A stretch of DNA of 64,000 nt from Pseudomonas jessenii. GTDB taxonomy: Bacteria; Pseudomonadota; Gammaproteobacteria; Pseudomonadales; Pseudomonadaceae. The translations under genes and the position numbers were made by a program. Shown here piece after piece: positions 26,145 to 34,776 of this stretch (position 1 is the stretch's first letter; each line of letters begins with the position of its first letter). The stretch covers positions 434,001 to 498,000 of the forward strand of contig NZ_NIWT01000001.1 in assembly GCF_002236115.1 (NCBI RefSeq). The letters are read 5' to 3'. Under the pieces are notes generated by a model, which saw only the letters and a program-made list of their open reading frames with translations, was not told the DNA's origin and ran no database searches.

Positions 26145-27170
26145 TCAACGCACGGGGTTGGTCTTGTTCAGCCAGGCGAGCAGGGCCTGGTGGAATCGGG
26201 CCGGTTCTTCCATCTGCGGCGCGTGGCCCATGCCGGGGAATTCGACGAGCGTGGACTGGGGAATCAGCCCGGCTACCTGTTTGCCGAGGACGTCGTAGTG
26301 CCCGATCTTCGCCTTGACCTCGGGTGAGGCGATGTCACTGCCGATGGCGGTGGTGTCGGACGTTCCGATCAACAGCAGGGTCGGCATCTTCAGGTTCTGG
26401 AATTCGTAAAACACCGGTTGAGTGAAGATCATGTCGTAGATCAGTGCCGAGTTCCACGCGACTTGCGTATGCCCCGGGCCTTTGTTCAGACCGGCGAGCA
26501 TGTCGACCCAACGATCGAACTCCGGCTTCCAGCGACCGCCGTAATAGGTGGTGCGTTCGTAGTTGCGGATACCCTCGGCACTGAGTTTGAGTTCGCGCTC
26601 GTACCATTGATCAACCGTGCGATAGGGCACACCGAGGGCTTTCCAGTCTTCCAGGCCGATGGGGTTGACCAGCGCCAGTTGCTCGACCTGTTCGGGGTAT
26701 TGCAAGGCATAGCGAGTGGCGAGCATGCCGCCGGTGGAATGCCCCAGCAGGGTGGCTTTCTGGATACCCAGCGCCTTGAGCAATTGCTGGGTGTTCGTCG
26801 CCAGTTGCTGGAAGCTGTACTGATAGTGCGCCGGCTTGCTGGAGGTGCAGAAGCCGATCTGGTCCGGGGCGATGACCCGATAGCCGGCGTCGCTGAGGGC
26901 TTTGATCGAACTGTCCCAGGTGGCGCCGCAGAAATTCTTGCCGTGCATCAGCACCACGCTGCGGCCATTGGCCTTGCCGTTGGCGGCGACGTCCATGTAA
27001 CCCATTTGCAGGGATTGGCCCTGGGAATCAAAGGCGAAGTGCTTGAGCGTGTAGGGGTAGTCGAAACCTTGCAACTCGGGGCCGTATTGTGGCCCTTCGG
27101 CGTGGGCGATGACGGGCAGGACGGCGGTCAGCAACAGGCTGGGTAACCAGCGGGAGAAGGGGCGCGACAT
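26145..27170 (-). CDS. Exported alpha/beta hydrolase
   Basis: A 341-residue alpha/beta-hydrolase-fold enzyme with a signal peptide ending VIAHA (about residues 1-24), so it should act in the periplasm or outside. The nucleophile elbow is LLGHSTGGMLA (GxSxG), the oxyanion segment is VVLMHGKNFCGATW, and the late histidine is in FPGMGHAPQMEEP. A catalytic acid is likely in GTSDTTA. The substrate is unknown; relatives include esterases and haloalkane-dehalogenase-like proteins. GGAG upstream supports the start. It lies 5' of the 2-hydroxyacid dehydrogenase gene in a likely two-gene unit. Confidence 0.8.
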   Translation of the reverse strand: MSRPFSRWLPSLLLTAVLPVIAHAEGPQYGPELQGFDYPYTLKHFAFDSQGQSLQMGYMDVAANGKANGRSVVLMHGKNFCGATWDSSIKALSDAGYRVIAPDQIGFCTSSKPAHYQYSFQQLATNTQQLLKALGIQKATLLGHSTGGMLATRYALQYPEQVEQLALVNPIGLEDWKALGVPYRTVDQWYERELKLSAEGIRNYERTTYYGGRWKPEFDRWVDMLAGLNKGPGHTQVAWNSALIYDMIFTQPVFYEFQNLKMPTLLLIGTSDTTAIGSDIASPEVKAKIGHYDVLGKQVAGLIPQSTLVEFPGMGHAPQMEEPARFHQALLAWLNKTNPVR

Positions 27171-27255
27171 GGGAGAGCTCCATGGAAAATCCGCCTATGT
27201 TGGATCGACTCGATTAGGGCGGCATTAATCACAGGCAATCGCCGCCCTTGAAGGT

Positions 27256-27690
27256 TCAACCCATCCAGCCCAAAGTCGCCAACGCCAGCACGCTGTAGCG
27301 GGCGCCTTTGGCCAGGGTGACGATCAGCAGGAAGCGCCCCAGCGGCTCGCGCATGACCCCGGCGACCAGAGTCAGCGGATCGCCGATCACCGGCAGCCAA
27401 CTGAGCAGCAATGACCAATGGCCGTAGCGTTGGTAATGAAGCCGGGCCTTTTCCAGATGCCGGGGGCTCACCGGAAACCAGCGTCGGTCGTGGAACCGCT
27501 CGATCCCGCGCCCCAGCCACCAGTTGATTAGCGAGCCCAGAACGTTGCCGAACGTTGCCACCGCCAGCAGTGCCCAGAGCCAATAGCGATCGCTGAGCAG
27601 CAGTCCGACCAGCACGGCTTCGGATTGCAACGGCAGCAGCGTGGCGGCACCGAATGCCGCGAAAAACAATCCGAAGTACGCGCCGGACAT
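27256..27690 (-). CDS. YqaA family membrane protein
   Basis: A 144-residue inner-membrane protein of the DedA/SNARE-associated superfamily, YqaA branch. The opening YFGLFFAAFGAATLLPLQSE and the loop GNVLGSLINWWLGRGIERF are characteristic. Later comes the segment SWLPVIGDPLTLVAGVMREP, which resembles the re-entrant loop of DedA proteins. Proteins of this wide family are linked with lipid flipping or membrane homeostasis; the role of YqaA is not settled. The ATG at 27690 overlaps the stop of the DUF411 gene (TGATG), so the two are translationally coupled. Confidence 0.82.
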   Translation of the reverse strand: MSGAYFGLFFAAFGAATLLPLQSEAVLVGLLLSDRYWLWALLAVATFGNVLGSLINWWLGRGIERFHDRRWFPVSPRHLEKARLHYQRYGHWSLLLSWLPVIGDPLTLVAGVMREPLGRFLLIVTLAKGARYSVLALATLGWMG

Positions 27691-28136
27691 CAATGGGCGG
27701 GGTAGTCCGCAACCACCACGTCAGTGCCGTCCTTTTTCAGGCCGATGACTTGATAGGCATCGCTCATGCCGTCCATTTCCATGCCGGGCGAACCCATGGG
27801 CATGCCGGGGGCCGCGACGCCCAGCAGATCGTCGCGTTTGCTCAAGGCCAGGACCTGGTCGGCCGGGACATGGCCTTCAACGAATTTGCCATTGATCAAT
27901 GCGGTGTGGCACGACGCCAGGCGTGGCGGCACGCCGTGCTGTTGCTTGAATTCGCTCATGCTGGCTTCTACGTGGTCATCGACCTTGAAGCCATTGGCCT
28001 CCAGGTGGGTGATCCATTTTTTGCAGCAACCACAATTGGCGTCGCGATGAACCTCGATCGGAATGAGGTCGGCGGCCTGGACCAGGGAAGACATGAACAG
28101 GGCGCTCAGGGCGATCAGACGCAGAGGGTTTCGCAT
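27690..28136 (-). CDS. DUF411 family exported metal-binding protein
   Basis: A 148-residue protein with a signal peptide ending LVQAA. The metal-binding motif NCGCCKKWITHLEANGF and the later ASCHTALINGKFVEGHVPAD define DUF411. A Met-rich C-terminal stretch (PGMPMGSPGMEMDGM) could also bind copper. Members are often encoded beside copper-resistance genes, so a periplasmic copper role is plausible but inferred; no other copper gene is visible nearby. It is translationally coupled to the YqaA-like gene. The ribosome site is weak. Confidence 0.85.
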   Translation of the reverse strand: MRNPLRLIALSALFMSSLVQAADLIPIEVHRDANCGCCKKWITHLEANGFKVDDHVEASMSEFKQQHGVPPRLASCHTALINGKFVEGHVPADQVLALSKRDDLLGVAAPGMPMGSPGMEMDGMSDAYQVIGLKKDGTDVVVADYPAH

Positions 28137-28296
28137 GGGATTCGTCTCGGCTAACGGGCAAAAAACGCATTCTGACCATTTTTATGGGTCAGGCATTCAA
28201 GGAGTGTTTCCAGTTGCTACAAGATAGGCCATTCAATGATGGTAGATCAACGCTGTCTGGGAGATGAGGGGGACATTACAAAATTGTCAGCTTGAA

Positions 28297-28437
28297 ATGT
28301 GGAGGGTAAGTATTGGTATTGATATAAACCAACTATCCGCCCTGTACGAAAAGTCTGAAAGACTATTCATCAATCTTCCGAAGTCCAATAAACATGAAGT
28401 TTTACAGCATGTATCTGAATTGTACGAAAATTGTTAA
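28297..28437 (+). CDS. Possible 46-residue small protein
   Basis: An ATG-started frame reading MWRVSIGIDINQLSALYEKS, then ERLFINLPKSNKHEV and LQHVSELYENC, in an AT-richer stretch than the flanks. The predicted protein is hydrophilic and mostly helical. No clear ribosome site precedes the ATG, so it may be a chance frame or a gene remnant. It lies 84 bases upstream of the unknown gene at 28521. Apart from this, 28136-28521 contains nothing recognised. Confidence 0.3.
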   Translation: MWRVSIGIDINQLSALYEKSERLFINLPKSNKHEVLQHVSELYENC

Positions 28438-28520
28438 AGCGCTGAATTAAAGTTTGGTGGCGTTAGTGCTCCGGCCGATACTTCTGACCTTCTAACTTGA
28501 TCAAAAAGAAGGAGTTTTCA

Positions 28521-29051
28521 ATGACTATCGGTTATACCGGCGCCTGGACCCCGAAGGCGGGCCTGTTGGTTCGAGATACCGCCAGCAGATCAAAGCCTGT
28601 TCCCCAGAGCGTCAAGGTCAGGCAGATGCTTGACCTGGTGGGCAACAATCCAGTTGAACTGGATACAGTCAAGATGGACAAGATGAAATTGCGCAAGCAG
28701 ATGAAGGGTTTTGATCCCACTAATATTTCAGTCAAATCCATGGGCAGTCTCAGTGTCTTACTGAAAGAACGCGGCCTGATCAGTGATGTGATGGCCGTCA
28801 CGCTGAGCAATGCCGGTGACAAGTTCGACCGGTTTGGCATCAAGGACCCTGATGCGAAGTTCAATGCGCTGGAATATTTCGCGACGCAACTGGAGAACAT
28901 CCAGAACAACAATTTGAAGGGTAACAAGTACGCCAATTACTTGGTTCCCGAGTTCAAGAAAGCGATCTACGTGCTGCAAAACCTGGAAACTTATGGCAAA
29001 AGCAACGGCCCCATGGTGAGGCCGGGCACTGTTCTCTCGGACGAAGCCTGA
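28521..29051 (+). CDS. Hypothetical protein, family not recognised
   Basis: A 176-residue soluble protein starting MTIGYTGAWTPKAGLLVRDT. AAGGAG stands six bases before the ATG at 28521, so this is chosen over an in-frame start at 28497. No signal peptide, membrane segment or catalytic motif is evident. The middle is Lys/Met-rich (VKMDKMKLRKQMKGFDPTNI), followed by a helical region ending in FKKAIYVLQNLETYGKS. Codon use is less GC-biased than in neighbours, and the upstream region is AT-rich, which together suggest recent acquisition. It ends before a strong hairpin. Function is unknown. Confidence 0.6.
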   Translation: MTIGYTGAWTPKAGLLVRDTASRSKPVPQSVKVRQMLDLVGNNPVELDTVKMDKMKLRKQMKGFDPTNISVKSMGSLSVLLKERGLISDVMAVTLSNAGDKFDRFGIKDPDAKFNALEYFATQLENIQNNNLKGNKYANYLVPEFKKAIYVLQNLETYGKSNGPMVRPGTVLSDEA

Positions 29052-29063
29052 CGCCCTGTTGCC

Positions 29064-29091
29064 CGGCCCGCCCGGTTCATTGAGCGGGCCG
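29064..29091. terminator. Hairpin between convergent genes
   Basis: CGGCCCGC and GCGGGCCG (8-base perfect stem, 12-base loop) between the unknown gene ending at 29051 and the aldo/keto reductase remnant ending at 29099. There is no clear T run on either strand. Confidence 0.5.
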
Positions 29092-29098
29092 GCGACCC

Positions 29099-30028
29099 TT
29101 AGCGGTCGAGCAGCTTCATGACTTCTTCCGGATAACGCAGGCCAGCGGTGGCATTCGCCGCAAAGACCGCTTCCAGCGCGTGCAGTTCTTCGGCGCTCAG
29201 CGTCACCTCCAGAGCGGCCACGTTTTCTTCCAGGTATTTACGTTGCTTGGTGCCCGGAATCGGAATCAGGTAATCACCCTGGGCCAGCACCCACGCCAGC
29301 GCCAGTTGGCCCGCCGTCACGCCTTTTTCTGCCGCCAGCGCTTGTACCTGTTGCACCAGCAGCAGGTTTTTCGCGAAGTTTTCGCCCTGAAAGCGCGGGC
29401 TGAAACGACGGTAATCGTCGGCCGCGAAATCATCCGGGCTTTTCAACGCGCCGGTCAGAAACCCTCGGCCCAATGGGCTATAAGGCACAAAGGCGACGCC
29501 CAGGCGTTGGCAGGCCGCCAGGCAACCGTTTCCTTCCTGATCACGGCTCCACAACGAGTACTCGCTTTGCAACGCACTGATCGGATGAACCTTGTGCGCT
29601 CGTTCCAGGGTCGCCGCCGAGGCCTCGCTCAAGCCCAGATAACGCACCTTGCCGGCACTGACCAGTTCGGCCATGGCGCCGACGGTTTCTTCGATGGCCA
29701 CCTGCGGGTCGATTCGGTGTTGGTAATACAGGTCGAGGGTGTCCACGCCCAAACGCTTCAACGTGCCGTCGATGGACTGGCGAATGTATTGCGGCCGACC
29801 GTTGACGCCACGGGCGGTGGGGTTGGCCGGATCGCGGACGATCCCGAACTTGCTGGCCAGGAACACCTGATCGCGCTTGCCGGCAATGGCCTTGCCGATC
29901 AGCTCTTCATTGGTGTGCGGGCCATACATATCGGCGGTATCGAGCAGGTTGACGCCCAGTTCCAGCGCGCGATGCAGGGTGGCCGTGGCTTCGCGGGCGT
30001 CGGTGCCGGTGGTGTAGAAATCCGGCAA
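29099..30028 (-). pseudogene. Aldo/keto reductase gene lacking its 5' end
   Basis: From [20 protein letters not shown] onward the frame is a complete aldo/keto reductase: the catalytic Asp and Tyr in LLDTADMYG, Lys in VFLASKFGI, His in LYYQHRID, and the cofactor part [14 protein letters not shown]. The first 25 or so residues, which should carry the opening beta strands and the GLGCMG segment, are missing. Upstream of 30028 the frame instead runs antisense through the tail of a LysR gene ([16 protein letters not shown]), so it has lost its own start. Probably inactive, though a shortened protein from a new start is conceivable. Confidence 0.75.
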
Positions 30029-30208
30029 CTGGAGGAGGGGCGTTTGTGTGAAGTGCTGAGGGAAGTGCCGCCACCGGGCATGCCGATGACGGCGCTTTAT
30101 CCGCCGCACCGCCAGTTATCCCGGCGGGTGCGTGTGTTCGTCGATTGGTTGGTGGAACTGTGCGCCCAGCCGGGCAATGACTTTTACCGAAAGGATTCAG
30201 GCCGTTGA
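30023..30208 (+). pseudogene. LysR-family regulator remnant (C-terminal end)
   Basis: The plus strand reads [20 protein letters not shown], then [20 protein letters not shown] and WLVELCAQP to a stop at 30206-30208. This is the typical last segment of LysR-type regulators (LYPxxRxLSxRVRxFxDWL). Nothing upstream continues it; the frame enters the aldo/keto reductase in antisense. The two remnants meet within about five bases, as expected if one deletion removed the shared promoter and both 5' ends of a divergent pair. Confidence 0.78.
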
Positions 30209-30215
30209 GCCACTG

Positions 30216-30353
30216 TTAACGATGTGGGTAGTAACCTGGTCCGCCATGGTTGGCATAGTGATCGTGATGCCAGCCCCCGTGGGGGAAAACAATGCATCCG
30301 CTCAGGGTCAGGATGGCCAGCAGGGGAATCAGCAATGTGATTCGACGCAACAT
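30216..30353 (-). CDS. Small lipoprotein
   Basis: A 45-residue protein with a lipoprotein signal peptide (MLRRITLLIPLLAILTLSGC; lipobox LSGC), leaving a mature peptide of about 26 residues rich in His, Gly and Tyr (HGGWHHDHYANHGGPGYYPH). GAGGA precedes the ATG at 30353; the longer frame to 30524 is not supported. The His cluster suggests metal binding, which is speculation. It is separate from its neighbours. Confidence 0.65.
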   Translation of the reverse strand: MLRRITLLIPLLAILTLSGCIVFPHGGWHHDHYANHGGPGYYPHR

Positions 30354-30509
30354 TTGAAAGTCCTCATGGTTATCGCCGCAATGAAGCCAAAACTCTTCAT
30401 CGGCTGTAACATGAGACCCCGCTTGTAGCCGCTTATCCCCGAAACAGGGTAAGCGCTTGGCATGCGCGTCGATACAAACCGGATACATTTTCAGATTCAG
30501 GAACCCGCA

Positions 30510-30698
30510 ATGACTCAGTCGCAACGTTTGAAATACTCGATTCTGATCTCCCTGGTGGTGCTGGGGATCATGTTTGGCCTTTCCTGGTTGCAGAACACCG
30601 GCGTCATCAGCGAAAAACTGTTCCAGTACATCGCCATTGGCGTGGCGGTGGTCGTGGTGGTCATCAATGGCGTGATGCGCCGCAAGGTCAAAGCCTGA
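30510..30698 (+). CDS. Small two-helix membrane protein
   Basis: A 62-residue protein, MTQSQRLKYSILISLVVLGI onward, with two hydrophobic helices (about 10-28 and 38-56) and a basic C-terminus (MRRKVKA). AGGAA precedes the ATG at 30510; an in-frame start at 30462 adds a non-conserved leader. No known domain is recognised. It is convergent with the Fur-like gene and divergent from the small lipoprotein gene. Confidence 0.6.
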   Translation: MTQSQRLKYSILISLVVLGIMFGLSWLQNTGVISEKLFQYIAIGVAVVVVVINGVMRRKVKA

Positions 30699-30706
30699 TC
30701 ATTCGA

Positions 30707-31078
30707 TCATCGGTTACGCAAAATGGCAGCAGCTTGGGGATGCAGGCTGTAGCTCTTGTCGGGGTTGAGGACAATCACGCCTTCGCTGCACAAGCGCTTC
30801 AGCACTTCACGCACGCTGAGAAAGGACAGGGGAATATCCAGGTCCAGCAATTGGCTGTGCACGCCACGCACGCCAAGGCTGCGGTCGTTTTCGGCGGCCG
30901 TCAGCAGGGCATCGATGACTTTCAGGCGGATCAGACTGGTTCGAAGGCCAAAGCTTTTGAGCAGGATCCTGATCCGCTCGTTGCCGTGGCGATCGGTACG
31001 CGGCTCGAATACGCCGACTCCCATGGAAGTACCCTTTGGCGCGTTGCTACCGTCCGTTGGCAGTTGCGAGTTGTACAT
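30707..31078 (-). CDS. Fur-like transcriptional regulator (PA2384-type)
   Basis: A 123-residue protein with a winged-helix of the Fur type: GLRTSLIRLKVIDALLTAAE, then LGVRGVHSQLLDLDIPLSFL and SVREVLKRLCSEGVIVLN. The C-terminal metal-binding dimerisation domain of true Fur is missing, so the protein stops shortly after the DNA-binding part. P. aeruginosa has a comparable gene, PA2384, next to pvdQ (PA2385), and the same order here supports the match. It probably modulates iron-starvation genes. GGAG before the ATG fits the start. It is divergent from pvdQ across a 248-base gap. Confidence 0.7.
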   Translation of the reverse strand: MYNSQLPTDGSNAPKGTSMGVGVFEPRTDRHGNERIRILLKSFGLRTSLIRLKVIDALLTAAENDRSLGVRGVHSQLLDLDIPLSFLSVREVLKRLCSEGVIVLNPDKSYSLHPQAAAILRNR

Positions 31079-31232
31079 TGCAAAACTCCTTTCAGAGCCT
31101 GATCAGGAAAAAATGGGCGCTCTTACAACATTAGACGTATGAGCAGCCAGAATCATGAAGGCTCGAATGTAGAAATTTTGTCGCCATCGCGTGATCAACC
31201 TGTCAGACCATGGGGCGTTGCGCAGTAATCTC

Positions 31233-31256
31233 TAAAATTTTTGTAGTGAGCTTCGT
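31233..31256 (+). promoter_or_regulatory. Candidate PvdS (iron starvation) promoter of pvdQ
   Basis: TAAAA, 16 bases, then CGT, 70 bases upstream of the pvdQ start. The known PvdS consensus is TAAAT-N16/17-CGT, so four of five -35 bases and the whole -10 core match with the right spacing. Confidence 0.6.
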
Positions 31257-31326
31257 CCCTACAGGGAGGCCCGGTGCGCGTGGGTATGCGCAGCCGTGAC
31301 CATCGTTTTTTCGATCAGGAGCGAGC

Positions 31327-33675
31327 GTGATTATTTCCAGCCAGTTAACCAGGTTGAGCCTGGTGGGTGTGACTCTGGGGTTGAGCCTGGGGCTGAGCCT
31401 TGCGGCGAGCGCGAGCGATACGCCTGCGCAAACGAGCGCCGAGATCCGCCGCACCGGTTTCGGCGTGCCGCACATCCGCGCCGACAACGAGCGAGGGCTC
31501 GGCTACGGCATCGGCTATGCCTACGCCCAGGACAACCTGTGCCTGTTGGCCAACGAAATCACTACGGTAAACGGTGAACGTTCGCGGTACTTCGGGCCGG
31601 ATCAGTTCACCGTCGAAGAGCGCGAGAACCTGGCCAGCGATGTATTTTTCACCTGGCTGAACACTCCGCAAGCCGTCGCCGGTTTCTGGCAGGCCCAGAC
31701 CCCGCCAGTGCGTGAGTTGGTCGAAGGCTATGTGGCGGGGTACAACCGCTCCTTGAGCGAGCGTCGCGTCCAGGGATTGCCGCCGCAGTGCCAGGGAGAT
31801 TGGGTGCGCGACATTACCACGTCGGATCTGGTCAAGCTGACCCGGCGCCTGTTGGTCGAAGGTGGCGTCGGCCAGTTTGCCGAAGCCCTGGCTGGTGCCA
31901 CGCCGCCCCAGGCCGTGGCCCGGGCGTCGAGCGCACAGGCAGCGTTCCAGGTGGCCGCTACGCGGATGCAGCGTTTTGCCCTGGACCGTGGCAGCAACGC
32001 CGTTGCGGTCGGCAGCGAGCGCTCTTTCAACGGACGCGGCATGTTGCTGGCCAATCCGCACTTTCCGTGGGTGGGCGGCATGCGTTTTTATCAGATGCAC
32101 CTGACCATTCCCGGCAAACTGGACGTGATGGGCGCGGCGTTGCCCGGCCTGCCGGTGATCAACATCGGTTTCAATCAACATCTGGCCTGGACCCACACCG
32201 TGGATTCGTCCAGGCATTTCACGCTGTATCGCCTGCAACTCGATCCCAAGGATTCGACCCGTTACCTGCTCGACGGCCAGTCCTTGCCGATGGACAAGCA
32301 GACCGTGACCGTCAACGTCAGGCAGGCGGACGGGCAGGTCCGGGCAATTTCCCACGAGGTCTACAGCTCGAAATTCGGTCCGGTGGTGCAATGGCCGGGA
32401 AAACTGGATTGGGATCATCAATACGCCTACAGCCTGCGCGACGCCAATCTGGATAACGACCGGGTTCTGCAGCAGTGGTATGCGATGAACCGCGCTGAAA
32501 ACCTCAAGGATTTCCAGGCTACGGTGCACGAGATCCAGGGCATTCCGTGGGTCAATACGCTGGCAGCGGACGATCAGGGGCAGACGCTGTACATGAACCT
32601 CTCGGTGGTGCCCAACGTCAGTGTCGACAAGCTGGCGCAATGCAGCGATCCGCGCGTTGGCTTGCAGATGATCATTCTCGACGGCTCCAACAGCGCCTGT
32701 GCCTGGGACATCGACCCGCAGGCTGCACAACAGGGTATCTATGCTGCGGACAAGTTGCCGCAGTTGCTACGCAAGGACTTTGTCCAGCACTCCAACGACT
32801 CGGCATGGATGGCCAACCCGGCGCAACCGCTGACCGGCTATTCGCCGTTGATCAGCCAGGACAGTCAGCCACTGGGGCTGCGCTCGCGCTTTGCCCTGGA
32901 CCGTTTGAGCGCGCTGGCCCAAGCCGGCAAGGTCGAGGCAGCGGACTTGCAACACATGGTCATGGACGATCGGGTTTATCAAGCCAGCCTAGTGATGCCG
33001 GACCTGCTGCAATTCTGCGCGGCGGATCTCGGTACCGATGCCAAAACGCTCGCGCCACTGTGCGCCAGCCTCAAGGCCTGGGACCGCAACGCCAACTTGG
33101 GCAGCGGTTTGGGCTTTGTGCACTTCCAGAATGTCATGGAGGCGTTGGAGTCGGTGCCGGACGTATGGCGTGTGGCATTCGATCCGCGGGATCCGCAACA
33201 TACCCCACGGGGCCTGGCAGTCGATCACCCGCAGGTGGCGAAGGCGCTACGGGCAGCGATGCTGGCTTCGGCTGAACAGGTCAAGGCGGCAGGACTCAAG
33301 CCGGACAGTCGCTGGGGCGATATCCAGGTGGTCAGCAGCGGCGGACAACAGACACCGATCCACGGCGGGCCGGGAACGTTAGGGGTCTACAACGCCATCC
33401 AGAGCGTACCGCGCAGCGATGGCAAGCGCGAAGTGGTCAGCGGCACGAGCTACTTGCAAGTGGTGACCTTTGACGAAAACGGACCGCAGGCCAAAGGGCT
33501 GCTGGCATTCTCGTTGTCCAGCGACCCGGCCTCGAAGTATTCACGGGACCAGACGCAGGCCTTTTCCAGGAAGCAATGGAGCGTGCTGCTGTTCACCGAG
33601 CAACAGATCCTGTCCGATCCGGACTATCAGGTGCAGACGATCCGCCGGCAGGATGCCAAAGTGGCCGCGCAGTAA
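31327..33675 (+). CDS. pvdQ: Acyl-homoserine lactone acylase PvdQ
   Basis: A 782-residue Ntn-hydrolase of the penicillin acylase family, exported by an N-terminal signal peptide ending near LAASAS. The precursor is cut before the catalytic serine in LDRGSNAVAVGSE (Ser223), giving alpha and beta chains; this segment and ANPHFPWVGGMRFYQMHLTI are nearly as remembered for P. aeruginosa PvdQ. PvdQ removes the fatty acyl chain from the pyoverdine precursor in the periplasm and can also hydrolyse long-chain acyl-homoserine lactones. The start is GTG with GGAG upstream. A candidate PvdS promoter precedes it. It converges on the fpvR-like gene. Confidence 0.9.
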   Translation: MIISSQLTRLSLVGVTLGLSLGLSLAASASDTPAQTSAEIRRTGFGVPHIRADNERGLGYGIGYAYAQDNLCLLANEITTVNGERSRYFGPDQFTVEERENLASDVFFTWLNTPQAVAGFWQAQTPPVRELVEGYVAGYNRSLSERRVQGLPPQCQGDWVRDITTSDLVKLTRRLLVEGGVGQFAEALAGATPPQAVARASSAQAAFQVAATRMQRFALDRGSNAVAVGSERSFNGRGMLLANPHFPWVGGMRFYQMHLTIPGKLDVMGAALPGLPVINIGFNQHLAWTHTVDSSRHFTLYRLQLDPKDSTRYLLDGQSLPMDKQTVTVNVRQADGQVRAISHEVYSSKFGPVVQWPGKLDWDHQYAYSLRDANLDNDRVLQQWYAMNRAENLKDFQATVHEIQGIPWVNTLAADDQGQTLYMNLSVVPNVSVDKLAQCSDPRVGLQMIILDGSNSACAWDIDPQAAQQGIYAADKLPQLLRKDFVQHSNDSAWMANPAQPLTGYSPLISQDSQPLGLRSRFALDRLSALAQAGKVEAADLQHMVMDDRVYQASLVMPDLLQFCAADLGTDAKTLAPLCASLKAWDRNANLGSGLGFVHFQNVMEALESVPDVWRVAFDPRDPQHTPRGLAVDHPQVAKALRAAMLASAEQVKAAGLKPDSRWGDIQVVSSGGQQTPIHGGPGTLGVYNAIQSVPRSDGKREVVSGTSYLQVVTFDENGPQAKGLLAFSLSSDPASKYSRDQTQAFSRKQWSVLLFTEQQILSDPDYQVQTIRRQDAKVAAQ

Positions 33676-33700
33676 GGTAGTGGAGTTTTGCATGAACGCT

Positions 33701-33736
33701 GAAGGCCGCCTCCGCAAGGGTGGCGGCCTTTTCAGC
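33701..33736 (+). terminator. Rho-independent terminator of pvdQ
   Basis: GGCCGCC, an 11-base loop, GGCGGCC, then TTTTCAG, 25 bases after the pvdQ stop. It reaches into the last codons of the convergent fpvR-like gene. Confidence 0.85.
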
Positions 33737-34733
33737 TTTTCGGGGAGATTTGCGGAATCGCGTTGACCACCAGATTGCCGTTCTGATTACGGGTCAGGTA
33801 GACCGGCAGGACCCGCGGCAAGGACTTTACCAGGCCGTTGATCTCTTTGATGTTGTAGATGCCGCCGATATGGATCGAGCCGGTGCTGTGGTCAGCCACC
33901 ATCAACGGTTTATCCAGGTAGCGATTGATCAAGGGCAGCGCATCGCTCAAGGCCAGATCGTCGAGCACCAGCTTGCCCTGGCGCCAGGCCAGCGAGCTGT
34001 CATTGTCATAGGTCTGGCTGATGCGGGGAATGAAGTCGCCGCGGCGATAACTGGCCTGCATCGCCGGGCCAAGGCGCAAACCGTCGCCTTGCAGGTCGGC
34101 GTTGCTGCTGACCAGTACCGAACCTTCGATCAGGTTGACCTTGACCTGGTCTTCATACATCCAGACGTTGAATTGGGTGCCGGTCACGCGAATCCGGCCT
34201 TCGGCGGCCTTGACCACGAAGGGGTGGCGGGTGTCATGGCTGACCCTGAAGAAGGCTTCGCCTTTATCCAGCGTGACTTGCCGCTGATCCTTGTAGTTGC
34301 TGTACGTCAGCTCGCTGCCCAGGTTCAGCTCCACCTGGCTGCCGTCTTTCAACGTGACGGTACGCACATTGTCGGTCGCTTCGAAATGCTGGTACGCGTT
34401 CGGTACCCAGCCCAGGTGCCAGCCGCCATAACCGGCCAAAGGCAGTGCCAGGGCACATACCGCCGCGGCAATGGCCAGGCGGCGCCACGGGGTTTCGGGT
34501 TGGCGGCGAACCAGCGGCACGACGGGTTCGGGACGAGGCAACTCGCCGGCGACATCCCAGATCTCCAGCATCGCTTCGTACTCGAAGGCATGGAGCGGAT
34601 GTGCATCACGCCATTGCTCGAACGCCTGGCGCTCTTGCTCGGTGCAGTCACTGGCGTGCAGACGCATGCACCAATGCGCGGCAGCATCGGTGATAGCGTC
34701 GTATTCGGCTTCCGAAAGTGTGTGGTCGGTCAT
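33732..34733 (-). CDS. fpvR: FecR-family anti-sigma factor, FpvR-like
   Basis: A 333-residue cytoplasmic-membrane regulator. Residues 1-65 form the DUF4880-type anti-sigma domain with the expected HWCMRLHASDCTEQERQAFE region. One helix (RLAIAAAVCALALPLAGYGG, about 85-104) leads to a periplasmic FecR domain (VRTVTLKDGSQVELNLGSEL, KVNLIEGSVLVSS) and a C-terminal STN-like part. In P. aeruginosa FpvR (331 residues) holds PvdS and FpvI and is released by the pyoverdine receptor FpvA. The length, and pvdQ next door as in the PA2385-PA2388 region, support FpvR, although no sigma gene is adjacent here. Another FecR paralogue cannot be excluded. Confidence 0.7.
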   Translation of the reverse strand: MTDHTLSEAEYDAITDAAAHWCMRLHASDCTEQERQAFEQWRDAHPLHAFEYEAMLEIWDVAGELPRPEPVVPLVRRQPETPWRRLAIAAAVCALALPLAGYGGWHLGWVPNAYQHFEATDNVRTVTLKDGSQVELNLGSELTYSNYKDQRQVTLDKGEAFFRVSHDTRHPFVVKAAEGRIRVTGTQFNVWMYEDQVKVNLIEGSVLVSSNADLQGDGLRLGPAMQASYRRGDFIPRISQTYDNDSSLAWRQGKLVLDDLALSDALPLINRYLDKPLMVADHSTGSIHIGGIYNIKEINGLVKSLPRVLPVYLTRNQNGNLVVNAIPQISPKS

Positions 34734-34776
34734 TGGCCCTTCCTGATTTCCTGCATTCTAACCTTGGGGGAAGTCT

